DNA of 64,000 nt from Suillus spraguei (taxonomy: Eukaryota > Basidiomycota > Agaricomycetes > Boletales > Suillaceae), in contig JABCPU010000066.1 in assembly GCA_016800925.1 (NCBI GenBank), positions 124,001 to 188,000 of the forward strand, in the 5' to 3' direction. This document shows positions 47,906 to 62,091 of the stretch, piece after piece (within the stretch, counting starts at the first letter, position 1; the number at the start of each line of letters is the position of its first letter). Position numbers and translations under genes: made by a program. The notes beneath the pieces were generated by a model. The model saw only the letters and a program-made list of their open reading frames with translations. It did no database searches and was not told the DNA's origin.

Positions 47906-49211
47906 TTATATCATGAATGGTGCTTGTAGATTGGCAGGAATCGACCAACGTCGCGCCATAGATGAGAGTGATGGAAGGTTATCCGTGGAAGAACCGCAGC
48001 TGCCAGAGCCATGGAGTGTATATGCCCCAGAATACTGTGACCAATTAGTAAACGATGTTTGGTATTAGCTGAAAACATACCTCTGAGGCAGACATATCTA
48101 GTGGCGTTTTACGCGACGAAGCCGAAGAAAGCGAAGGGGAGTGAGGATGAGAATTATATGGTCTGAGCGACGGCAATGTGTACGAATGACACGGCGGGTT
48201 GTTGATGGCCCAACTATTATGTGAGACCGCGGGGTATGAGAGGTCACAATCATCACCCTCCGCCCACCTCGTGTTTTCATCCGGGCCAGGTTCAGGGACC
48301 TCAATGAGAGTCTGAAGATGGGAAGGTGCTTGTTCCTCGAGTTCCTCATCAGAGTCACGGTAGCCAACGTCGAGCTGAAACTCGAAAATCTGAGGTTCTT
48401 CGTCCAACGGTCCTGCATCCTCCCCCATCCAAGTACTCATTGCCTGACCACCACCCTCATGTATTGAGAACGGATTGAGCCGAAAGACGCCCATCATTTT
48501 GCGCATCGCCTTGCTTGCTTGTGTCGCGCGCAAGGGCACTTCTGTTGGCGGAGCCAAGGAGGTGCTGTCGTGCGCAGCCGGGACAGAGGTAGCGAATTCC
48601 ATTACAAAGCAATCGGCGCTTGAAACGTCATCTTGTTCGAGCTTGACTGGGGGCGACCTGGATGATGAAGCTCTAGAGGAAGCGCGTACGGAAGGGGATG
48701 CGCTGGTGACTGTGGGTGGTATGGAATGTGATTGTGATGGAGTACTTCTGTCATCCATAGTGTAGAGAGTGGCACCCCATGACGCATCGTCGAATTTGAA
48801 AGTAGAACCTGCTGATGGAGAGCGGTGTTGGAGTGTATGACGTTCAAAGGATGAAGAAGATAAACCAGATGATAGGGATTGGGAAGATGTTGATTGTACG
48901 TGACGCTGAGAGGGTTCGGTGTAAACGGACTGCGGATAGCCACTGTGACCGGATCCGGGGTGGCGCACTGGGAGATTTGTGACTGCATATGAGGAGGATG
49001 GAGAGGAGGAAGGGACGACTTCATTAGACCAATTATTGAGCAAATTCACGTTCCATGATGAAGAATTAGAGGAATAATCATGTGGGATTTCATTTTGTGA
49101 TCTGGATGGGTAGTTCCACTGAGCGGGAGCTAAGGAAATGGTATCGTAAGACTGTCTCTCGCTGGGTTGAAAACGTCTGTCGGTAAGGATTGGATAATGA
49201 TCCAAAGACAT
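47906..49211 (-). CDS. hypothetical low-complexity protein
   Basis: I do not recognise this gene. The minus-strand start is ATG 49211 (MSLDHYPILTDRRFQPSERQ). A long Ser/Pro/Gln/His-rich disordered region covers about 200 residues, then a more ordered block (PLRATQASKAMRKMMGVFRL-NPFSIHEG) that looks like the conserved part, then an acidic segment (EEPQIFEFQLDVGYRDSDEELEEQ). A terminal intron (gtatgt...cacag, about 48011-48057) joins MSASE to YSGAYTLHGSGSCG and ends WSIPANLQAPFMI-stop at 47906. The composition fits a fungal regulatory protein, but no DNA-binding domain is visible. A (GGA)n tract lies about 60 bp upstream. Confidence 0.7.
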
Positions 49212-49270
49212 CAAGGGAAGTTGATCGGGTAAAGAACTTTACGGAAGCGAAAGCGATGAGTTGAAAGGGG

Positions 49271-49293
49271 GGAGGAGGAGGAGGAGGAGGAGG
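49271..49293. repeat. (GGA)n microsatellite, 7-8 units
   Basis: Uninterrupted GGA repeat in a longer purine run (49265-49310), polypyrimidine on the strand of the gene that starts at 49211. It probably lies in the leader or core promoter, a common place for CT-rich tracts in fungal genes. Confidence 0.7.
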
Positions 49294-49311
49294 TGAAGAG
49301 AAAGGGTTAAA

Positions 49312-52300
49312 GACGCGAATTGAAAAAAAGAAAACTTGAAAAGGGTGCTCTATAAGAACGAACGGAAAATGAAGTTTGAAAGAAGACCAAAGAATGAGAT
49401 CTCTATCCGAACATTTGACATCTGATGTAAAGAACGGGAGGAGCGTATGCAGGGCGCCCAGATCTAAAATCTGGATCGAACTCGTTGCAGAGGCACGACC
49501 GAATGGAAGTATCTTGTGTGAAAAATGTCAACACATTCTGGGCAACAGCCCTCGCCGTGACGGAATTCAATTCATGTTATTATATCTATGTAAAAAAAAA
49601 TATATCCATCTCAACAATATATTTCATTTTTATATACCGGAAACTTACCAATTGAATCATAAACCCCGGCTGTAGCGGTGAACTACTACCCAATAGGCGT
49701 CAGCTGCCGTTGGTCGTTATACAACTAGTATCTCCTCACCGTGAAGTCGGTGTCCATATTAGGAAGCCTTCGTCAATGGATCCGCATAGCTCCAGCGTCT
49801 AAGACTAAATTGCCAAATTCGGCGGTCTTCTCCGGTCTCCGATGTTTACCGAGACCGACTGAGACGCCCAGATATCTAACAATGTTATCAAAAATCATGA
49901 AATCTTCACTATCCATCTGCCAGTTTTGTGACAATTACGTCTTTGAACTAGAAAGGAAAATAGCGCAGAACGTCGACCTCGGACCTCCTTCTGTTTGGGC
50001 CGGTATATTCCCCAAATTCATGGGGTTGTCTAGATCTCAAGTTCGGATCGCGTGCCGCAGCCGAAGCCGCGTGCTATCTCGTTGAGCACAATCGACGGAG
50101 TATAAATGCGTGCTACCGATACGGTTCAGCGACAGTCTATGGTACTCCACTTGGAGCACTCCACCGCAGATCAGCTTTTGAATCAGCCCCGTTCGGCTGA
50201 CGTCGCAGGGCAACCATTCGCATCGAATCGTTAGCTATCACGGAATGAGGGATCTTCGCGACTGAATATAGTGCGTATTCATAATATTTTATTATCACAT
50301 CGTTATCACGTTTATCCATTTCGAGTTCCATTATCGCCATGACTGATGAGTTGATCTTCGATGTTGGCTCTTGAGCTGCCAACGATGATCTGATAATTTG
50401 CTGTAAACTTTTTTCTTTAGCCGTCGTATGAATGCTGGCCGTAAGACGAAAGTGAATCGGTCATTAACGCACAACGACTGGAACTCAGGCTGTTTGCACG
50501 TTCCTGCTCCACCAATCATGTGCAGATCTGCCATGCATTGGGCACATGCCTAGTCGTGCCACATCAAAGAGTTGAACGTTCATGGTTCAAGATTATCATA
50601 TCCGGCGCGTTCACCGAGTCTTAGATACCCTGCCGTGATCCGCCATGACACCGATACAACTTACAATGACATCTCTTGCCAAGCTCGGACATCCAACCAC
50701 CGGTACCTTTTTTTTGTTTTTTTTTTTTGAATCTAAATACCGGCTGTTGGTGGCACACATGACTTTTGCCCATGTGGTCTTACCCTCCCCGCATAGGTTG
50801 AGGGTTGGAGCTTCCAGCTGCGCATCGATCACCCTTGACCTACTCTGAAAGAATGACGTCAATGTTTGTTATAGTTATTTTTTTGACCGGGTGTGTATTC
50901 ACGTGTTGTGTCCTTGGCTAGCCGCGGATATCATGGTCTCCCATGCGGCGGACCACAAGCGCTATTTAGAGTGATGAACAGCGCTCAAACCTCGATACTT
51001 TATCTCCATACTCTATCTAGCGGGGATAGTCCACCGAAAAAGTCAAGGAGAGAGTCAATTAAGAATTGGAGTACCATAATATTATTATACCGGATATTCT
51101 CCCGTCAATCATATGGTTCGAGTGCCGTAAAGTACGCCGATCACGATCTCTCATAATCCTGTCATCCCAAGTGTATATTCTCAAAAAGGATCTTTCCTTA
51201 CTTTTGTCGGTTTATCTCTATCTGAACAAATCTGTACTCTATCCCCACCCGCCTTATTCGGCGCGAAGGTACCTGAAAGTCGGCGGCGATGCTCACCCAA
51301 AATGATCAGCATTGACTACATTAAGATCCCTCGAGGCGCCCGCGGACAAGTCTAGCGTCTGATTCGCTGGCTAGTCTCGCTTGCCGATGGCGTTCCTCCC
51401 TCATCGCAGATTGATATCCTTCTCCTTCTTTTGTCACCTCCGGGGGAGTTTCAGGAGACCTCACCGTACCTGATACTACTCAGATCCGCGGAACCACTCG
51501 AAAAATAAAACAATAAAAATTAAATCAGTCGTACACAAACGTGTCTGCCTCCTCATCATCATCATCATCATATCCGTTATGCTCCGATACATAAGACGTT
51601 AGCTCACCGCACACGGATCACTATGCCGCGTTATGTATTTTAAACACGGAGGAGAAGATCGAGAGCAGTCTCCCGTCCGCTTTGAGCGGGTTGGCTTCTA
51701 CAGGTTCTATGCAGGAACGTTGTGTGATTTGTGTCTAACGCGAGTAAGGAGGCACCTCGTAAATAGGAGGAGAAATCATCGCTTTCTCGCGTCCTCATCG
51801 TGGCGCCTTTCATTGAAGATGCCGTGTACATGCGCTTTGAAATAATACAAGCAATTGTGCTTATGGCTATGCATCAGAATATGATCTTATGTTTGTCAGG
51901 TAGCTTTACGACCGTGCATTAATCTGAGTTGAGTTTAGGTTGGGTGGTTAATGTACCTATCCAACGCTGGCGTTCACTCCGAGCTTGTCGCAGCGCAAGA
52001 TATGTTGATCCTCGGGGTGCTCACTATCCGGCAAGTTCGTTTTTAACGCGTTCCTCTTTTTTTTTTTGGCCTCGAGTAGAGCCTGAGGTCCACGCGTCGT
52101 GGTCACGTGATAAAAACTGAATGATGAGACCAACTGACGTCATAGATATCAATGAGCATCCGGATAACGAAGAACACATTGAACGTTGCCAATCGCCTCG
52201 TTGTTCCCCCTATCTGCTCCAAATATAATGATTCTGTTCTGTCAAACTCCGCTGCTAGAGCTCACGTCACGCAGGTGCGTCTGTGCAGCTGTGCCGAAAT

Positions 52301-52955
52301 CAGCTGCTCGAATCTGGATGCACATGCGGCGGTGACGCCACAAGTACTTCAAAAATTTCGCCGTGACATTGCGTCATCCTGTTAATACAGCTTAGGTGGA
52401 CACGGGATGAAGATAAAGTCGCTGTGACCTCTCTGCGATGTCACCGGGACATTGTTCTGTTACGTCACGGTCAACAAATGCGTCCATTTGAACACCGTCC
52501 ATTTTCTAGTATGACCTGGATACCAGCATGTGGTTCCCGTTGCAGTTCACAGAACCAGCCCGGGCTGTCACGGTGATGACCACGAGGTCATTTCATTTTG
52601 AAGGTGCGTGCAGTACGCAAAGGGTTCAGTCACACCTGGGATACGATCAGACCCGAATGGCTGCGACAGCGGTGAACAAAATTGCTTCGGCCCGGACTGG
52701 TGTCTAGGGCTTGGGGAGCATGCGGATTGCTGTGGCTGTGAAGTACCGTGGCTAGGGACTGCTTGACTTTGACATCCAGAACATCCTAGGCTTGAACGAA
52801 AGCTTGAACTCACATTCCTCGTAACACTTCCATTGACAGCGGATTTACCCCCCCGCTGACGGGCTTTTTGACACGTCAAAAAAGAAATGAGAGAATGATC
52901 GCGATCGCACCACCCATTCGTTGCTCCAAACCCAGCATGATTGCATCGACGACGT
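49312..52955. other. 3.6-kb stretch without recognised genes
   Basis: Open frames here (for example plus 49741-50085, minus 50611-50862, plus 51633-51845) are short, start mostly at non-ATG codons and show no family. Poly-T tracts (50706-50730) and a CAT/TCA run near 51555 are low-complexity. It may be old transposon debris, but I see no protein or terminal repeat that proves it. Confidence 0.35.
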
Positions 52956-54233
52956 TTACAAAGCTTTTACCTTTCCTAAAAATCTCACAAGCTCCCGTAC
53001 CAGTATCTCTGATGCTTCTTGTTGCACCCAATGGCCTGCGCCCTCGATCAAAACAAAATCTTCCTCCTGCATGCCTCCCGCGCCACTACACACCACCTCT
53101 CGCATCTTCCTCACAGCCCCTGGAGTTTGATACACTCCCCAATCCCTGGCTCCTGATATAAACGCTGCAGGCACCTCCACTCGTCGTCCAGCTAGAGCAC
53201 GGAGTTGGGCTACACGCTCAGGAGGTGGAGGTGAGAGTGCGCTCCGATAGTAATTCAGCCCGCCTTGAAAGCCAGTGCGACTGAATTCAGCAGCGTATAC
53301 TCCCCCAGAGACTTCCTCACCGCTGGGCCATTTCACTCGAGCGTCCATGCGTCCATGACGAGCAATGACGTCTGGCATGCTTTCGTGCAGCGGCATGACG
53401 TAGTACTCCGGAAGAGTGGCAAGATCTGTTGCCAGCTCACTGATGCTGGGCAAAGGTGAAAATGACGAAGGTAGGGGCTGTGCATCATTTCCATCCCAAT
53501 TGCCGCTCTTCATGTAGAAATAGCCGCCGAGAAAATCATACAGGGACTTTTCCCCTCCACAAAGCATGTCCGTGTTAGCGGAACGAGTAGAGAAGTATGC
53601 CATATAGTACTTGCGCGGAGGCTGGAGCGCAGCAAGCGCAGTGGAAATGTCAGCACCCAAAGAAGCAATAGAGCGTTCCTGCGCTTTATCACCTCCCTCG
53701 CTACTCGCTTGAGACCAAGACGGGCCGCTAACACCCCCAAAGGGTACGCTCATGAACACGACCGATTTAAATAGTTCTGGATGCGCGACAACGCAGTGTC
53801 CCGCAAGATGAGACCCAAAGTCATGCCCCACGAGCATCGCAACAGATGAATATCCGAGCGCTCGTACGAGGGAACATACGTCCTCTACGATGTTGAGGAT
53901 ATGGTACGAAGAAAGCGCATCTTCGTATTGCACTTGGCTGGCGCTTCCAGATGACGTTGTTCGCCCAAACCCGCGCAGGTCAGGGGCAACAACATGATAA
54001 CCCTGATGGGCGTTGGCCACCGGTACCAAGACTTTGCGCCAAGAGTAAGCAAGTTCCGGAAAGCCATGGAGAAGAAGTATCAAGTGGTAGGGTGTGCTTG
54101 AATGATTGGTTGTGTCTGGCAACGCTTCCAGGATATGGACATTGAGACCATCACGGTCGCTCAAGGTGATGTACCGAGATGAGATTTGAGGAGGTAGGTC
54201 AGGTAACTTGACTGGCGCTAATGTTGTGTTCAT
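52956..54233 (-). CDS. epoxide-hydrolase-like alpha/beta hydrolase
   Basis: Single-exon minus-strand gene, 425 aa, from MNTTLAPVKLPDLPPQISSR. The alpha/beta-hydrolase marks are in order: oxyanion motif HGFPE (56-60), VAPDLRGFGRT (82-91), nucleophile Asp138 in VGHDFGS, a cap domain with Tyr329-Tyr330 in GGLNYYR, acid Asp364 in GARDWG and His401 in GAGHWVQQE. An Asp nucleophile with cap tyrosines is the epoxide hydrolase arrangement: the Asp attacks the epoxide held by Tyr, and water then releases the diol. The cap carries an insertion (about 165-250) longer than in compact bacterial enzymes. There is no signal peptide, so it is probably cytosolic or peroxisomal. Likely role is detoxification or secondary metabolism. 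The lack of introns is unusual for this window. Confidence 0.88.
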   Translation of the reverse strand: MNTTLAPVKLPDLPPQISSRYITLSDRDGLNVHILEALPDTTNHSSTPYHLILLLHGFPELAYSWRKVLVPVANAHQGYHVVAPDLRGFGRTTSSGSASQVQYEDALSSYHILNIVEDVCSLVRALGYSSVAMLVGHDFGSHLAGHCVVAHPELFKSVVFMSVPFGGVSGPSWSQASSEGGDKAQERSIASLGADISTALAALQPPRKYYMAYFSTRSANTDMLCGGEKSLYDFLGGYFYMKSGNWDGNDAQPLPSSFSPLPSISELATDLATLPEYYVMPLHESMPDVIARHGRMDARVKWPSGEEVSGGVYAAEFSRTGFQGGLNYYRSALSPPPPERVAQLRALAGRRVEVPAAFISGARDWGVYQTPGAVRKMREVVCSGAGGMQEEDFVLIEGAGHWVQQEASEILVRELVRFLGKVKAL

Positions 54234-55311
54234 AATGTAGTTCTGTCAAGGGTCTCACAGGTCAGTCACAGGTTTTAGTACATAAAAAGACATTACATTG
54301 CAATCTTGGCGATTCGTCGAATATTGCTGTGCAGCACGGGCACCAAGGACTTCAGTGTGAGCTTTGTTGATAAGATTAGACAGCTCATCTTCCCTATATA
54401 ATTGTCCTCTATGCCCCAAACTGTCACATTAGGTCAACTAATGAGCCCGTGCACAACTGCGACAAACACAAGACTCCTGTTATACGTTCATATAAGTACA
54501 TACCCTATGTAATGATTCTTCAATATGCAGACAATGCACCCTAGGGCCTTGGTAGAAGACACGCCATATATAACTCCACTCACCAGAGTCGTTGCACCGC
54601 CGTGGCAATGTAGAATTCTGTATGGAGGGAAACATATATTCTTATCTGCTGCGCAGCAAAAAATGATGCCACCTGTGGGATCGCCTTCATAAATTATGAG
54701 TTGCGAAGGTGATTTGATTTTGATTTTTCTATTTATGGCCGCTGGGGTTCAAGTGCCGTCCCAAAAATGAATGAGGCAGAAAATTTGATCCTGCTGATTA
54801 CAGGACGTCAATGATAGGGAGAAATACCTAAACAATCGTGCTACGCCTGGGTTGAAAACGCACCAGAAGTTCAGGTTCTAAGCGACGAAAGGGCGTTGAT
54901 GGGGCTGGAATATGACGTTGTATGCACGGAGCCGACAAATAGGCGTTGATAGGGTCTGGAAGATTGCGGTGCGTGCCTCAATCAAATCGCTTGAGTATTC
55001 GAACCGAGAGGCTTGGACGTACATTTTTGCGCAGCCTCCATCACGGCCGCTGAAAAGTTCTTGGACTAATGCATTTGCTGTGTCTGCCACGACCGATTTA
55101 TTTGGTATTATTTGTTGCACCCTGAACCCATAATTAGAGTACTTAAACCGCGTCGCTCGAGCTTTGTTCTTGTTCAACGACCTCGACAACGCCCTTCCAC
55201 ACCAGCCCTTTTTTACGCCAGGTTTGTCTGAGTTCACTGTCTTTGGTGTCGACGAACTGATCATGCCATTATTATGCTCATATAGATACCTCTGTTTACC
55301 CTAGAATTACA
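54234..55311. other. divergent intergenic, hydrolase / GFA1 promoters
   Basis: 1.08 kb between two divergent starts. No supported gene; a minus-strand open frame (54878-55264) shows no family. Pyrimidine-rich sequence precedes the GFA1 start. Confidence 0.4.
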
Positions 55312-57822
<2,511 letters not shown>

Positions 57823-58481
57823 ATGACCAGGTGTCAGCGGAAGGTGGCATGCGTTTCGTTGGCTTACGTTACATCAAGGACTTCAAAATTATTGTACACA
57901 TACACCACTTTTCACGGACTTGATAAGGTTTTGTACTCGAAAATGGACGATCTGCATTCATGGATGGTTTCGGCCTTTCTTTTCTTTTACTTCACGATAC
58001 TCTCATCCGATACCGTATATGTACCTTGTTACTGGCTCTTGGAGCCCTTCGTTCTGCATAGCGTACATGTCAGCAACTGTCTTCGTGACTGGAGCGTCGA
58101 ATTTAGTTATTTGGAGGCGACCAGGCATGACTTGAACTATATAGAACGACACGATGGATCAGTGAAACGCTCAGCGCGCTTTTGCTGTAACTTGTCGCAT
58201 CGCAGATATGTGTTGACTTGTGAACTCCATTCTCTCAGGCTGGTAACATGTTCATTCATCTAACGTTCTTACTTCCTTCCTTCTGGATGAAGGAAGGCTT
58301 CGGATGGCAAGAACCACTATCTGCAGTGAGTATCTTCAGAGGGTAAATAAGTTAGATATTATTTCAGGCTGTACATGTGGGCTTATAGGCGAATTATATC
58401 ATACATTAAGAGGCGGGGAAAGCTTCCGTTGCCTGAAATAGGTCGTCAAGTTTCAACATGACAGAATGAGCGCGAGATGAC
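57823..58481. other. intergenic, convergent gene ends
   Basis: Between the stops of GFA1 (plus) and the SLATT gene (minus). No gene seen. A ccttccttctggatgaagg inverted repeat near 58275 could form a small hairpin. Confidence 0.4.
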
Positions 58482-59533
58482 CTACCCATCAGCATTTCCA
58501 AGAAGTTCTTCGAACCTTCTCCTCAGATGCTCAAGCTGATCATTTAGTCCATTTTTAACTGTACCATATTCATGCGCGTGGTCCATTTTGAAGGCATAAC
58601 AGTCTCTCAAGTATTGATCTAGGTCCTTTACGCGAGTGATGGATAATTCTGGTTCATTTGATCCCCTCGTCCGAGCAAGGTAGGAAGCAACCAATGTTGA
58701 CATGCCGCCTGGGATGTGGTCGTCAGGGAAGCTTTGAACGTAATGGACATGGATACGCACCAAGAAGAGTGGTGGCGATCGAAACCTAGAATTGTATGAT
58801 AGTTAATTTATCGTAAAATCATATGCATGCACTATCAAACCGACCTGCCTACCAGACAATGCCGCCGCAAGACCCGTAGTGAGTGCCCCAAGTAAAACTT
58901 GTAAACCTATCGCGATGTTCAACGCGTAGCCTGTAATTTTTGCTTCAAAAGGAACGTCGTCAGGAACAAATAACCTCAGCATCGTGCTCGCATACCGAGC
59001 AGAGAGGCCAATATTCGAAAATTGACAAACCTTTTCGGGCGTATTGGTCCCTCTCCCTTTTCGCGTCGGTGATGCTTGGTTCAAGTCGCTCTCCTATGGT
59101 CTTTCGCTGCGGGGTCATGCTAAGGATCGATGTACAGTAAAAAAAGGAGCAACACGAACGTGAGGTTTCTCTTCGACGGGCACTATCCAGCCAAGGTCAG
59201 GATTCGGAGGGTTGGGAGGAGCGTGGCTTGACGCAGTTGCGCGTCGCGGTCCACGCATCATATGACCGTCCCGGCTTCTTGCAGTTGGAGGAACCTGGGG
59301 ACGGGCTCAAAATCCGCATACGGATCATTGGGACCACGACCCGGTGAATGTCCCTCTGAATTGTCATTACCAAGGAGCGGTTTCTCAGCCGCCGATGACT
59401 GAGTTTGTGGACGACCTCCATTGTCTACAAATCCCAGCGATGATTGCGAAGGCTGTCGGGCCTGGACTGGAAGCTGAGTAGAGTGCTCTGTGGGGATGTA
59501 GGTCAACTCGGGCAAGTGTTGTTCGGGATCCAT
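58482..59533 (-). CDS. fungal SLATT-domain membrane protein, one frame break
   Basis: SLATT (SMODS/SLOG-associating two-TM) domains are membrane effectors of bacterial nucleotide-signalling defence; fungi carry a related family of unknown role. Minus-strand exons: 59533-59160, 59106-59031, 58942-58845, 58785-58761 (25 nt), 58708-58482. The N-terminus MDPEQHLPELTYIP is disordered, followed by a basic SRDGHMMRGPRRATASS block and LGWIVPVEEKPH. The two membrane segments are ALNIAIGLQVLLGALTTGLA and IATTLLGGMSTLVASYLA, then the conserved ARTRGSNEPELSITRVKDL and a helical tail ending EELLGNADG. Near 59297-59300 the frame breaks in a run of C (coding strand gtccccagg): YADFEPVP and QVPPTARSRDGH need one more base. 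Otherwise intact. Confidence 0.78.
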
Positions 59534-60190
<657 letters not shown>

Positions 60191-60551
60191 TTGGATGAAC
60201 AACTTCATCACTGTTTGTTTCTCTTTGTCATCGGACTCAATATGTACTTTACCTTATAATGTCTCTGTTTATGTCTGTGTATACCTCAGCAGTTCTTCCT
60301 TAGACACTGAGGTATGTTTCGCGTTTCTCTTGCACGCTGACTCTGTCTTACTATTAATTGTTCCTAGACCATTGTTCTAGGTATTATGAATGTTATAGCA
60401 GTTTTTCCTTAGATGCTGAGATCATTGTTCTAGTTTCACTATCAAGAGGTTATGAGCCCTCAGACGAAACAATAGACTGAACTTCCCTCGTGTTTACTTG
60501 CCACTCGTATAATCTCACCCAGCTTCATTGATCCCTCATGGCGGTATTGTC
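60191..60551. other. possible copia LTR remnant / leader
   Basis: Sequence between the GFA1 fragment and the Gag start codon. Two related pieces (ttccttagacactgaggt near 60297 and ttccttagatgctgagat near 60406, each followed by a ttgttctag motif) form a degenerate direct repeat of about 110-bp spacing. A tatca end near 60446 followed by gaggttatgagcc might mark an LTR end and primer site; this is a guess. Confidence 0.3.
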
Positions 60552-60570
60552 ATGGGGAAGTATGATCATA

Positions 60571-61205
60571 CAGTGGCTCAAAAAACTGTCCGCATGTTTT
60601 GACATTTTTCACTATCTATGATATTGTGTGAGAATGAACAAATTCCTCAAGGATATAAGGCTTATAAAATGATGACTCATGTGGACAGTTTTTTGAGTGT
60701 ATATTAAAACTATATAAATCATTATTTATGACACCATAAAAATCATGCCACTATTATATAAATTATAAGGTGGTGTCATTATGTTATTTTATGACTATAT
60801 CTAACTATATAAACCAGAATATCTCATGTATCATAGTCATAATCACCATGAAAGCCATCTCCTCTGCTCAAAGAGATAATATCCTCTCTCTGTCTTATGC
60901 TGGCCTCTCTGCTCGCCAAATTTCCTCTAGAACTGGAGTATGCAAGTCCACTGTGGCCAAGTTCATCAAAGAAAGCCACCCAAACAAGGAAAACTCTTGT
61001 GGAGGACGTCCATCCAAGCTTACCTCTACTGACGAAAGGGCTATTATCCAACATATCACTACAGGAAAGGCTGATAATGCTGTCCAAGCCACCCATTATA
61101 TCAATTCCACCATCACTACCCCTGTCTCTTCACAAACTGTGAGGAATGTTCTCAAGGCAGCTCATCTCAAGGCAGTAACAAAGAAGAAAAAGCCTCTTCT
61201 CTCCA
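60571..61205. repeat. left arm of long inverted repeat
   Basis: About 635 bp, complementary to 61375-62091 apart from the 83-bp extra segment there and one A in the terminal poly-A run. The near-identity of arms points to recent origin or gene conversion. Confidence 0.9.
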
Positions 61206-61222
61206 ACCTCTCTGTCTGTTAG
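60848..61222 (+). pseudogene. Tc1 transposase, truncated left copy
   Basis: MKAISSAQRDNILSLSYAGL and SARQISSRTGVCKSTVAKFI form the N-terminal helix-turn-helix that binds the terminal repeat; GGRPSKLTSTDERAI is the GRPR-like hinge and HTH-2 follows. The frame ends at a TAG at 61220-61222, after leaving the arm at KKKPLLS. No catalytic residue is present (124 aa against about 340 in a full Tc1 transposase). At most it could act as a DNA-binding competitor. Confidence 0.88.
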
Positions 61223-61732
61223 GCCATCTCCCTTCTTTTTCCATACATACACCTTCCCATCTGACCCAATCCTATTGATTTTGGTCTCATCTGACCATAT
61301 AACACGCTTCCAGTCCTCTACAGTCCAGTGTTGATGAGCTAAGGCAAAGGCTAGTCTTCTCTGCCTATGTTTGATGGAGAGAAGAGGCTTTTTCTTCTTT
61401 GTTACTGCCTTGAGATGAGCTGCCTTGAGAACATTCCTCACAGTTTGTGAAGAGACAGGGGTAGTGATGGTGGAATTGATATAATGGGTGGCTTGGACAG
61501 CATTATCAGCCTTTCCTGTAGTGATATGTTGGATAATAGCCCTTTCGTCAGTAGAGGTAAGCTTGGATGGACGTCCTCCACAAGAGTTTTCCTTGTTTGG
61601 GTGGCTTTCTTTGATGAACTTGGCCACAGTGGACTTGCATACTCCAGTTCTAGAGGAAATTTGGCGAGCAGAGAGGCCAGCATAAGACAGAGAGAGGATA
61701 TTATCTCTTTGAGCAGAGGAGATGGCTTTCAT
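61130..61732 (-). pseudogene. Tc1 transposase, truncated right copy
   Basis: Same N-terminus as the left copy, starting at 61732 on the minus strand. It continues through KHRQRRLAFALAHQHWTVED and WKRVIWSDETKINRIGSDG, which contains the first catalytic Asp (WSDE), and VYVWKKKGDGLTDREV. The frame then runs into the inverted left arm and stops at 61130 (200 aa). The second and third acidic residues of the DDE triad are missing, so it is inactive. Confidence 0.9.
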
Positions 61733-62091
61733 GGTGATTATGACTATGATACATGAGATATTCTGGTTTATATAGTTAGATATAGTCATAAAATAACATA
61801 ATGACACCACCTTATAATTTATATAATAGTGGCATGATTTTTATGGTGTCATAAATAATGATTTATATAGTTTTAATATACACTCAAAAAACTGTCCACA
61901 TGAGTCATCATTTTATAAGCCTTATATCTCCACCATATCTCCTCCGATTCCCACGGTGTAGGGCTCAAATAAAAGCCCTGAAGCCATACTACAATGTGGT
62001 ATAAGTATGTCCTTGAGGAATTTGTTCATTCTCACACAATATCATAGATAGTGAAAAATGTCAAAACATGCGGACAGTTTTTGAGCCACTG
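61375..62091. repeat. right arm of long inverted repeat
   Basis: About 717 bp. Includes the segment at 61928-62010 absent from the left arm; its length difference (82 bp net) matches the arm lengths exactly. Confidence 0.9.

Larger units (their letters stand above)
60571..62091. mobile_element. Tc1-type transposon, head-to-head palindromic derivative
   Basis: Ends cagtggctcaaaaaactgtc and its complement, flanked by TA on both sides (60569-60570 and 62092-62093), as expected for Tc1/mariner. The two arms are inverted copies of the same 5' half: left arm 60571-61205, right arm 61375-62091. The right arm keeps an 83-bp stretch (61928-62010) that the left arm lacks. The 169-bp centre (61206-61374) continues the transposase of the right arm only. 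Both arms carry the start of the same transposase, with identical protein over about 117 residues. The 3' half of a normal element is missing, so it can move only with help from elsewhere. Confidence 0.92.

Noticed and set aside
54878..55264. Minus-strand open frame upstream of GFA1
   Set aside because: Overlaps the expected GFA1 promoter and shows no conserved motif.
58482..59533. Complete bacterial-type defence operon around the SLATT gene
   Set aside because: The gene has fungal introns, and no cyclase, SLOG or other partner gene is next to it.
60848..61222. Functional short transposase or repressor gene
   Set aside because: The frame is cut by element rearrangement, lacks all catalytic residues and ends in sequence foreign to the family; a repressor role would be pure speculation.
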